From assembly GCA_900549005.1 (NCBI GenBank), contig URMT01000077.1, positions 1 through 7,858 of the forward strand: a stretch of 7,858 bases of DNA. Reading direction: 5' to 3'. This document shows positions 1-4,540 of the stretch, in pieces. Position 1 is the stretch's first letter. Each line of letters begins with the position of its first letter. The DNA comes from an uncultured Eubacteriales bacterium (lineage in GTDB: Bacteria; Bacillota; Clostridia; Christensenellales; Borkfalkiaceae). A model generated the notes under the pieces. That model saw only the letters and a program-made list of their open reading frames with translations, ran no database searches and was not told the DNA's origin. A program made the position numbers and the translations under genes.

Positions 1-54
1 TCCTTGTCTTCGGCATGTTCATAATCGTATTGGGCAACGGTGGTGTAGGTGCAA

Positions 55-77
55 CTTTTCTGCCGCGCGGCAAAAAG
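55..77. repeat. 23-nt near-perfect palindrome
   Basis: CTTTT, one extra C, then the self-complementary 12-mer TGCCGCGCGGCA, then AAAAG. The arms match over 11 bp with one bulged base and no spacer. There is no T-run 3' of it on either strand, so it is not a simple terminator. It may be a DNA-level site or a chance product of GC-rich intergenic DNA. The remaining bases, 1-54, hold no gene I can support. Confidence 0.35.
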
Positions 78-91
78 AAACTACCGCAAAA

Positions 92-109
92 CGGGGCGGC
101 AACGCCCCG
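92..109 (-). terminator. Terminator-like hairpin after rubrerythrin
   Basis: A perfect 7-bp stem, CGGGGCG with CGCCCCG, closes a 4-nt loop 20 bases past the rubrerythrin stop codon. Read on the minus strand it is followed by TTTT and, after a short interruption, by a second T-rich run. This fits a moderate intrinsic terminator for the perR-rubrerythrin transcript. The T-run is short, so efficiency is uncertain. Confidence 0.55.
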
Positions 110-128
110 CGGTTCACGGACGGGGCAA

Positions 129-665
129 TCAATAGTTGGTGGGTTTGAGCTGGAAGTATGCCTTGGGATGAGCGCATACGGGGCAGACTTCGGGCGCTTC
201 CTTGCCGATTACTATTGCTCCGCAGTTGGTGCACTGCCACATCTGAACGTCGTCGCGCACGAATACCTTGCCGCCTTCAACGTTGGCAAGCAGTTTTTTA
301 TACCTCTCCTCGTGCTCCTTTTCAACTTCGGCCACGCGCTCGAACATAGTTGCGATGGAATCGAAGCCCTCTTCCCTTGCCACGCGCGCAAATTCGGGAT
401 ACATCTCCGTCCACTCGTAATTCTCGCCGCCCGCGGCAGAAACAAGGTTGGCTTTTGTGTCGCCTATGCCTTCAAGCAGTTTGAACCACATCTTTGCGTG
501 TTCCTTTTCGTTTGCGGCGGTCTCTTCAAAAATGGCGGCTATCTGGTTATAGCCCTCTTTTTTAGCCACAGACGCAAAGTAAGTGTATTTGTTGCGCGCC
601 TCGCTCTCGCCCGAAAATGCCGCGCGAAGATTCTGTTCGGTCTTTGTGCCCTTCAAACTTTTCAT
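129..665 (-). CDS. rbr: Rubrerythrin
   Basis: This is a cytoplasmic non-haem iron protein of 178 residues that reduces hydrogen peroxide in anaerobes. The N-terminal ferritin-like four-helix domain (about 1-130) shows the diiron ligand pattern of the family: E20 in [10 protein letters not shown]53xxH56, E84xxE87, and E115xxH118. The C-terminal rubredoxin-like domain (about 140-178) has two iron-binding pairs, C145-x2-C148 and C161-x2-C164. Length and domain order match classical rubrerythrin, and no key residue appears missing. The start is fixed by a GGAGG site about 6 bases upstream (CCTCC at 672-676 on the plus strand). It lies downstream of, and on the same strand as, a PerR-like repressor, 114 bases away. 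Rubrerythrin is a known PerR target in clostridia, so peroxide-induced co-expression is likely, though that is inferred from context. Confidence 0.97.
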   Translation of the reverse strand: MKSLKGTKTEQNLRAAFSGESEARNKYTYFASVAKKEGYNQIAAIFEETAANEKEHAKMWFKLLEGIGDTKANLVSAAGGENYEWTEMYPEFARVAREEGFDSIATMFERVAEVEKEHEERYKKLLANVEGGKVFVRDDVQMWQCTNCGAIVIGKEAPEVCPVCAHPKAYFQLKPTNY

Positions 666-713
666 TTTTAAACCTCCGTTTGAATTTTAATATTTTTTTA
701 CGGCAGATTATGC

Positions 714-743
714 AATTCGTTGCGGGATATTGCCGCACGAATT
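714..743. repeat. Bulged palindrome between perR and rubrerythrin
   Basis: AATTCG (714-719) pairs with CGAATT (738-743), and TGCGG (721-725) pairs with CCGCA (733-737). T720 is bulged and the loop is 7 nt (726-732), giving 11 bp in total. It sits in the middle of the 114-base gap between the two minus-strand genes. No T-run follows it, so a terminator is unlikely. It could be an RNA processing or stability element, or a protein-binding palindrome. Its core matches 3173-3190 at 17 of 18 bases. Confidence 0.6.
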
Positions 744-779
744 TATATTATCCCCCGTTCTCTCATAAATTTTTGAAAT

Positions 780-1181
780 TCAGTTTTTATATTTGTCCGC
801 ACCCACCGCGGCGCAGTCGGGGCAGCAGCTTAAAAAGTCAACTTCCGCCGAATATACCCTGAACCCGTCCGCCTCGGACACGCCGAAAACAGGTTCAAGC
901 TCGGGCAGCATAACGTCGCGTATTCTTCCGCAGTACGCGCACCTTAAATGCGCGTGCGGCGCGAGCGTGGCGTCGTACCTGTCGTCAGAGCCGCGTATGT
1001 GCAGGCGGCGCACCTCTCCGTTTTCGGAATACTGCGAAAGCACCCTGAACACCGTGGCCTTGCTTATGCGCGGATTTTCGGCGCGGACAAGTTCGTAAAG
1101 CTCGGTCGCCGTGGGGTGGTCGGCCATCTCCAAGGCGCCCATAATTATCCGCTTCTGCGCGGTATTTCTCTGTTTTTTCAT
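780..1181 (-). CDS. perR: PerR-like Fur-family peroxide-responsive repressor
   Basis: This is a 133-residue metal-dependent transcriptional repressor. The N-terminal winged-helix DNA-binding domain is about residues 1-68, with a recognition region around SKATVFRVL (40-48). The C-terminal dimerisation and metal domain follows. All five regulatory metal ligands known from Bacillus subtilis PerR (H37, D85, H91, H93, D104) have counterparts at matching spacing: H22, D70, H76, H78 and D89. The structural zinc site is C81-x2-C84 and C120-x2-C123. The N-terminus is about 15 residues shorter than the Bacillus protein. No other ATG is in frame nearby, and the ribosome binding site is weak (GTGGAA). 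The gene is upstream of rubrerythrin, a typical PerR target, and its promoter is overlapped by a 7-1-7 inverted repeat, which suggests autorepression. A Fur or Zur role is less likely but not excluded. Confidence 0.88.
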   Translation of the reverse strand: MKKQRNTAQKRIIMGALEMADHPTATELYELVRAENPRISKATVFRVLSQYSENGEVRRLHIRGSDDRYDATLAPHAHLRCAYCGRIRDVMLPELEPVFGVSEADGFRVYSAEVDFLSCCPDCAAVGADKYKN

Positions 1182-1260
1182 AAGTTTTCCACAGCGGCGC
1201 CCGCCATTTTTTGTTCTTTGCGTGTGAGTGATTCATAGGCGCCGTACAAAAATTTAATAG

Positions 1261-1275
1261 TATTGATTATCAGTA
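1261..1275. promoter_or_regulatory. Candidate Fur/PerR operator
   Basis: The 15-mer TATTGATTATCAGTA is a 7-1-7 inverted repeat. Its half-sites TATTGAT and TACTGAT agree at 6 of 7 positions. Both its layout and its TGAT-n-ATCA core resemble Fur and PerR boxes. It abuts the perR -10 element and covers the expected start site, where repressor binding would block transcription. Binding by this PerR is inferred. Confidence 0.55.
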
Positions 1276-1303
1276 TTTTAACACAGCGGCAGGCGCTTGT
1301 CAA
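1275..1303 (-). promoter_or_regulatory. perR promoter
   Basis: Read on the minus strand this is TTGACA (1303-1298), a 17-base spacer, then TAAAAT (1280-1275), a near-consensus housekeeping sigma promoter. Transcription should start near 1268, giving a leader of about 87 bases before the perR start codon. No terminator was seen between perR and rubrerythrin, so it probably serves both genes. Confidence 0.8.
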
Positions 1304-1353
1304 GACTTTTGCCCAAAATTGAGGCGCAGCTTTTTTAACGGGCGCAAAAGGCG

Positions 1354-1382
1354 TTGCAAAACGGCGGCAAATACACTACAAT
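1354..1382 (+). promoter_or_regulatory. trmL promoter
   Basis: TTGCAA (1354-1359), a 17-base spacer, then TACAAT (1377-1382). It faces away from the perR promoter, with about 50 bases between the two -35 boxes. A 7-bp inverted repeat, GCGGCAA (1364-1370) and TTGCCGC (1393-1399), brackets the -10 box. Its meaning is unknown. Confidence 0.7.
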
Positions 1383-1409
1383 ATTTAATATATTGCCGCA
1401 AGGCGCAAA

Positions 1410-1439
1410 AATTAAGGCGCCGCAAAGCGGCGTAATTTT
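1410..1439 (+). promoter_or_regulatory. Hairpin plus T-run in trmL leader
   Basis: CGCCGC (1418-1423), loop AAA, GCGGCG (1427-1432). An outer AATTA (1410-1414) can pair with TAATT (1433-1437) around a 3-base bulge. It is followed by an AATTTT run and, six bases later, by the trmL ribosome binding site. The shape is that of a weak intrinsic terminator or attenuator in the leader. Whether it regulates trmL is not known. Confidence 0.45.
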
Positions 1440-1458
1440 ACACAAAGAGGACAGGCTT

Positions 1459-1956
1459 ATGTTCAATATAGTACTTGTCGAACCCGAAATACCGCAGAAT
1501 ACGGGCAACATAGCGCGCACGTGCGCGGCGACGGGGTGCGACCTTCACCTTATAAAGCCGCTCGGCTTTGAAATTTCGGATAAATATTTAAAGCGCGCGG
1601 GGCTCGATTACTGGCACCTGGTGCACGTATGCGTATACGAAAATTTTGAGGAGCTGCAAAAAAAGTACCCGGGCGCACGCTACCGCTTTTACACCACCAA
1701 AGCGAGAAAGCGGCACACCGACGCGGACTACCGCGAGGGCGATTTTCTGGTATTCGGAAAAGAGACGAAGGGGCTTGACGAAGAACTTCTTCTGTCCCAC
1801 CCCGACGAGTGCGTGCGCATTCCGATGATAAGCGAGGCAAGGAGTTTAAACCTTTCAAACGCCGCCGCGGTGGCAGTTTACGAGGCGATGCGGCAGACGG
1901 ACTTTACGGGGCTGGAAACGCGCGGCGAACTTCACGACCATAAATGGGAAAAATAA
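1459..1956 (+). CDS. trmL: tRNA (cytidine(34)-2'-O)-methyltransferase TrmL
   Basis: This 165-residue SPOUT-class enzyme uses S-adenosylmethionine to methylate the ribose 2'-OH of the wobble nucleotide (C34 or modified U34) of leucine tRNAs. Three family motifs are clear: EPEIPQNTGNIARTC near the N-terminus (8-22), FGKETKGL (99-106), and SLNLSNAAAVAVYEA (129-143), which form the trefoil-knot cofactor and dimer region. Length matches E. coli TrmL (157 residues) and Bacillus CspR. An in-frame start exists at 1354, but it lies inside the -35 box and encodes 35 residues the family lacks. The ATG at 1459 has AGAGGA 7 bases upstream and starts the homologous region. The gene is monocistronic or first in its unit, with the rdgB promoter starting only 5 bases after its stop codon. 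Confidence 0.95.
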   Translation: MFNIVLVEPEIPQNTGNIARTCAATGCDLHLIKPLGFEISDKYLKRAGLDYWHLVHVCVYENFEELQKKYPGARYRFYTTKARKRHTDADYREGDFLVFGKETKGLDEELLLSHPDECVRIPMISEARSLNLSNAAAVAVYEAMRQTDFTGLETRGELHDHKWEK

Positions 1957-1960
1957 GCTC

Positions 1961-1989
1961 TTTACATTTTTGCAAAGTTGTTATATAAT
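1961..1989 (+). promoter_or_regulatory. rdgB operon promoter
   Basis: TTTACA (1961-1966), a 17-base spacer, then a perfect TATAAT (1984-1989). Transcription should begin near 1996, giving a leader of about 115 bases. The same hexamers and spacing drive the phosphohexomutase gene at 4401. Confidence 0.85.
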
Positions 1990-1997
1990 GTAGTCAG

Positions 1998-2010
1998 GGC
2001 ATTCAATGCC
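1998..2010. promoter_or_regulatory. Perfect palindrome at rdgB start site
   Basis: GGCATT, a central C, then AATGCC: a perfect 6-1-6 inverted repeat beginning 9 bases after the -10 box, over or just past the expected transcription start. The position suits a repressor operator or a 5'-end stability element. No regulator can be named. Confidence 0.4.
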
Positions 2011-2075
2011 GCCAATACACGCACCAAAACAAGGCACGGCCGCGCAGAACGTGCGCACCGCTAACGCACCGCGAG

Positions 2076-2096
2076 GCGCCGCGCATCGGCGCTTTT
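2076..2096 (+). promoter_or_regulatory. Hairpin plus T-run before rdgB ribosome binding site
   Basis: GCGCCG (2076-2081) and CGGCGC (2087-2092) form a perfect 6-bp stem with a 5-nt loop. It is followed at once by TTTT and then the AAGGAAGG ribosome binding site (2097-2104). This is terminator-like, but it lies inside the transcribed leader, so attenuation or translation-level tuning is possible. Confidence 0.45.
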
Positions 2097-2110
2097 AAGG
2101 AAGGCACATT

Positions 2111-2689
2111 ATGCAACTTGAAACTATTATAGCCGCCAGCGGAAACGAGGGCAAAATCAAAGAGATTGTAAAAATTTTTAAGGGCGCAAAAGTGATACCT
2201 ATGCGCGAAGCGGGCTTCGGGGGCGAAATCGAAGAAAACGGCTCTTCGTTCAGGGAGAACGCCCTGATTAAGGCAAAGGCCGTGGCCGAAAAGCTGAATT
2301 TGCCCGCCCTTGCAGACGATTCAGGTCTGTGCGTAGATTTTTTGGGCGGCGCGCCGGGGATATACTCCGCCCGCTTTTCGGGCGAGGGCGACGCGGCGAA
2401 CAGGGCTTTGCTTTTGCAGAAGATGAAGGAGGCCACCCACCGCCAGGCGCACTTCGAGTGTGCGGTATGCCTTTACATACCGGGCGGCAGAACGCTGTTC
2501 GGCGTAGGCAGGACGGACGGCGAGATATGCGAGGAAGAGCGCGGAAAGCGCGGCTTCGGCTACGACCCCCTGTTCTATTCCTACGACCTGAAAAAGAGCT
2601 TCGGCGAGGCGACCGCCCGCGAAAAGAACAGAGTTTCGCACAGGGCGCGCGCCCTCAAAGACCTGATGGAGAAACTTAAAAACTTTTAA
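2111..2689 (+). CDS. rdgB: dITP/XTP pyrophosphatase (RdgB/HAM1)
   Basis: This is a 192-residue cytoplasmic enzyme that hydrolyses non-canonical purine triphosphates such as dITP and XTP to monophosphate and pyrophosphate, keeping deaminated bases out of nucleic acids. The family motifs appear in order: the N-terminal substrate loop SGNEGKIKE (10-18), FRENA (47-51), ADDSGL (68-73) with the metal-binding aspartates, PGIYSARFSG (82-91), GFGYDP (148-153) and SHRARAL (176-182). Length is normal for the family. The start is supported by AAGGAAGG 6 bases upstream. Its stop codon shares one base with the start of the phosphodiesterase gene (TAATG), so the two are translationally coupled. The same neighbour pair is known in Bacillus as ysnA-ysnB. 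Confidence 0.97.
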   Translation: MQLETIIAASGNEGKIKEIVKIFKGAKVIPMREAGFGGEIEENGSSFRENALIKAKAVAEKLNLPALADDSGLCVDFLGGAPGIYSARFSGEGDAANRALLLQKMKEATHRQAHFECAVCLYIPGGRTLFGVGRTDGEICEEERGKRGFGYDPLFYSYDLKKSFGEATAREKNRVSHRARALKDLMEKLKNF

Positions 2690-3159
2690 TGAAGACTTTT
2701 GTTATCGTATCGGACAGTCACCGCAACCGCGCCGCGCTGGATAAACTTGACGGCGTGTTTTCGGAGTGCGATTATATAGTACACCTCGGCGACCTCTCTT
2801 CCGACGGCGGATATATCCGCGGAAAATACCCGAATAAGACCATAGTGATAAACGGCAACTGCGATTTGGACAAGCTGGGCGACGACGAAAAAATGGTCGA
2901 GATTGAGGGCGTAAAAATTTTTATGTGCCACGGGCACAGGTATTCGGTAAAACAGACGCTTGCCCGCCTTGCCGAAGAGGCAGAAAAGAACGGCTGCACG
3001 GTTGCCCTTTACGGGCACACGCACGAGGCGCGCACAGACGAAATCGGCGGCGTAAAACTTATCAACCCCGGCAACCTTTCGCGTTACAGCCGCAACAGCT
3101 ACTGCTACCTTACGGTACACGGCGGCAAGGCGGTTGAAAAGATAGTTTATCTGAACTGA
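2689..3159 (+). CDS. YfcE/MJ0936-type metallophosphoesterase
   Basis: This is a 156-residue, single-domain calcineurin-like phosphodiesterase. The dinuclear metal site is complete: D9-x-H11 in SDSHRN, D35 in HLGDL, N57 in INGNCD, H81 and H83 in CHGHRY, and H110-x-H112 in YGHTHEA. It ends with the family's NPGNLSR stretch (126-132). The family hydrolyses phosphodiesters, mainly measured on artificial substrates, and the natural substrate is usually unknown. It begins on the last base of the rdgB stop codon with no independent ribosome binding site space, so it is made by translational coupling. This operon link to a nucleotide-pool enzyme suggests a nucleotide-related substrate, but that is inference. 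The Bacillus counterpart is YsnB. Confidence 0.94.
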   Translation: MKTFVIVSDSHRNRAALDKLDGVFSECDYIVHLGDLSSDGGYIRGKYPNKTIVINGNCDLDKLGDDEKMVEIEGVKIFMCHGHRYSVKQTLARLAEEAEKNGCTVALYGHTHEARTDEIGGVKLINPGNLSRYSRNSYCYLTVHGGKAVEKIVYLN

Positions 3160-3172
3160 AAACGCGGTTATC

Positions 3173-3190
3173 TGCGGCATATTGCCGCAC
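3173..3190. repeat. Palindromic motif shared with 721-738
   Basis: TGCGGCA and TGCCGCA are perfect 7-bp arms around a TAT centre, followed by C. The 18 bases match 721-738 with a single mismatch (C to G at the sixth base). It lies 14 bases after the phosphodiesterase stop codon. With a 3-nt loop and no T-run it is a poor terminator, though it could form a stable RNA hairpin. Confidence 0.55.
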
Positions 3191-3274
3191 CGATTGCGGA
3201 TTACGGCAAAAAATTCAACGCAAAAAAAATATGCGGACGGCGCACCGCGCACCGCAGAATACAAAGAGGAATTT

Positions 3275-4237
3275 ATGAAATTCAAACATACAATCAACGT
3301 GCTGATAGACAATTTTAAGGTCACGTATAAACTGCTCGTCTACCAGCTGATAGTGCTGGCCATATCCATAGGTCTGGGCGCGGCGATAATCATACCGTTC
3401 ATAAACAGCCTGGAAGACGTCACGGCTTATATAAACCTTACCACGGCGTTCAAAGATATGTTTGCCGAAGCGCTGAACGGCGAGCTTGGCAATCTTGCGA
3501 CGCACTTCACCGCCATACGCGAGAGCTTTGCAGAGCTTTTGCGATACTTGGGCGAAAACCCCGATTCGCTCGTTTTAAGCTCGGTGGCGCTGGTAGTGCT
3601 CCTTCTCGTGCGCGGTTTTTTAATCTCGCTGGGCAACTACACGGCGGGCGCGATGATAAACGACAAGATGAGTATGCAGGCAGATTCGCACTTTGTGATG
3701 ACGATGATTAAAAACCTTGGCAAGGCCAGCCTGTATTCGGTGATATATACGCCCATATGCTTTGTTTTCGACGTCATATGCGTGGGCGTTTTATACCTTC
3801 TGTTCTTTGTGGCGCTGATTGAAATTATACCGCTGATGATAACGCTTATGCTGTTTGTGGTGTGTATGGTGCTGCTCGTCGGCCTCCGCCTTATGCTCAC
3901 CACCGACTGGATGCCCGCGCTTATCTGCGGCAAAAAGAAAATGAGCGAGGCAATGGGCTATGCCATACTGCGCGAAAGCGGAAAGTCGGGTTCGGTATTT
4001 TCCTTCTACGCCTCTTCGGCGGTGGCAATTCTGGCCATAAACGTACTGGCGGCTATAGGTTCATTCGGCGCGGCGCTGATTATAACCATACCGCTCAGCT
4101 ACCTCTATCTGCTGTGCTACCAGTTTGTAACGTACTGCGACAATAACGAAATAAAGTATTTTACCGACAAACGCACGATAATAAAGCCCGAACACGAAAA
4201 AGAGGCCTCGCGCGAGCAGTTCTTGCGCGGCGAGTAA
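3275..4237 (+). CDS. Polytopic membrane protein of unknown function
   Basis: I do not recognise this family. The protein has 320 residues with about six predicted hydrophobic helices: 20-42, 98-120, a long stretch at 152-207 that holds two, and 243-287 that holds two more. The loop between helices one and two (about 43-97) is the largest and probably extracellular. The N-terminus (MKFKHTINVLIDNFK) and the charged C-terminal tail (289-320) are probably cytoplasmic. There are no signal peptide, enzyme motif or transporter signature. The ATG at 3275 is preferred over an in-frame TTG at 3182 because AGAGGA precedes it by 4 bases and the extra 31 residues look non-coding. It follows the phosphodiesterase by 115 bases with no convincing promoter, so read-through from the rdgB promoter is possible. 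A strong terminator ends the unit. Confidence 0.85.
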   Translation: MKFKHTINVLIDNFKVTYKLLVYQLIVLAISIGLGAAIIIPFINSLEDVTAYINLTTAFKDMFAEALNGELGNLATHFTAIRESFAELLRYLGENPDSLVLSSVALVVLLLVRGFLISLGNYTAGAMINDKMSMQADSHFVMTMIKNLGKASLYSVIYTPICFVFDVICVGVLYLLFFVALIEIIPLMITLMLFVVCMVLLVGLRLMLTTDWMPALICGKKKMSEAMGYAILRESGKSGSVFSFYASSAVAILAINVLAAIGSFGAALIITIPLSYLYLLCYQFVTYCDNNEIKYFTDKRTIIKPEHEKEASREQFLRGE

Positions 4238-4287
4238 ACGCTTTGAATCGCTCCGCAAAATATGTGCGGCCGAAACAAAAAACACAC

Positions 4288-4326
4288 AAAATTGCCGCGC
4301 GGCGCACGCCGCGCGGCTTTAATTTT
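4288..4326 (+). terminator. Strong intrinsic terminator after membrane protein gene
   Basis: GCCGCGCGGC (4294-4303), a GCAC loop, and GCCGCGCGGC again (4308-4317). Each arm is itself self-complementary. The hairpin is flanked by AAAATT and TTTAATTTT, so it could act in both directions. It ends the rdgB-phosphodiesterase-membrane protein block. The rest of the 303-base gap 4238-4540 holds the next promoter and leader, and no small gene I can support. Confidence 0.9.
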
Positions 4327-4400
4327 GCGTGCAGGTGTGATTTTATGGCAGACGGTGCAAAAAATTTTCATATCGGGCGGCACTATTTTTAACTTACCCC

Positions 4401-4429
4401 TTTACAAAGGAAAAATTTTTTTATATAAT
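4401..4429 (+). promoter_or_regulatory. Phosphohexomutase gene promoter
   Basis: TTTACA (4401-4406), a 17-base spacer, then a perfect TATAAT (4424-4429). The spacer is made of A- and T-runs. The expected start is near 4436, giving a leader of about 105 bases. Confidence 0.85.
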
Positions 4430-4470
4430 TATATAGAAATAAGTGCGTGCAGACTGGCGGCGTTTTTTTG

Positions 4471-4536
4471 ACGGCGCACCTTTCTGCCCGCCGTAATTTT
4501 ATGTATCGGTGCGCGCCTCGCGCATTTTTAAGGAGG
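4471..4536 (+). promoter_or_regulatory. Structured leader of phosphohexomutase gene
   Basis: Three pairings compete. ACGGCG (4471-4476) can pair with CGCCGT (4489-4494), followed by AATTTT. TGCGCG (4510-4515) can pair with CGCGCA (4519-4524), followed by TTTTT and the AAGGAGG ribosome binding site (4530-4536). GCGCACC (4474-4480) can instead pair with GGTGCGC (4508-4514), which would disrupt both. This is the logic of an attenuator, but no known riboswitch is recognised and GC-rich sequence can give chance pairings. Confidence 0.4.
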
Positions 4537-4540
4537 AATT

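Noticed and set aside
1..75. Minus-strand open stretch at the left edge that reads like plausible protein (includes TVAQYDYEHAEDK)
   Set aside because: It has no start codon or ribosome binding site after the in-frame stop near 80, and it is too short to judge. It could be a remnant of a gene lying mostly outside the window.
15..671. Long plus-strand open frame (218 codons) opposite rubrerythrin
   Set aside because: It is the complement of the rubrerythrin gene, whose motifs are complete. The plus-strand translation has no recognisable family and no ribosome binding site.
1354..1458. N-terminal extension of TrmL
   Set aside because: The upstream start falls within the -35 box, the encoded 35 residues are absent from the family, and a good ribosome binding site precedes the internal ATG at 1459.
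2006..2098. 30-codon leader open frame before rdgB, ending in the ribosome binding site
   Set aside because: Its start would lie only about 10 bases after the predicted transcription start, with no proper ribosome binding site. The predicted peptide has no run of a single amino acid, as a classic leader peptide would.
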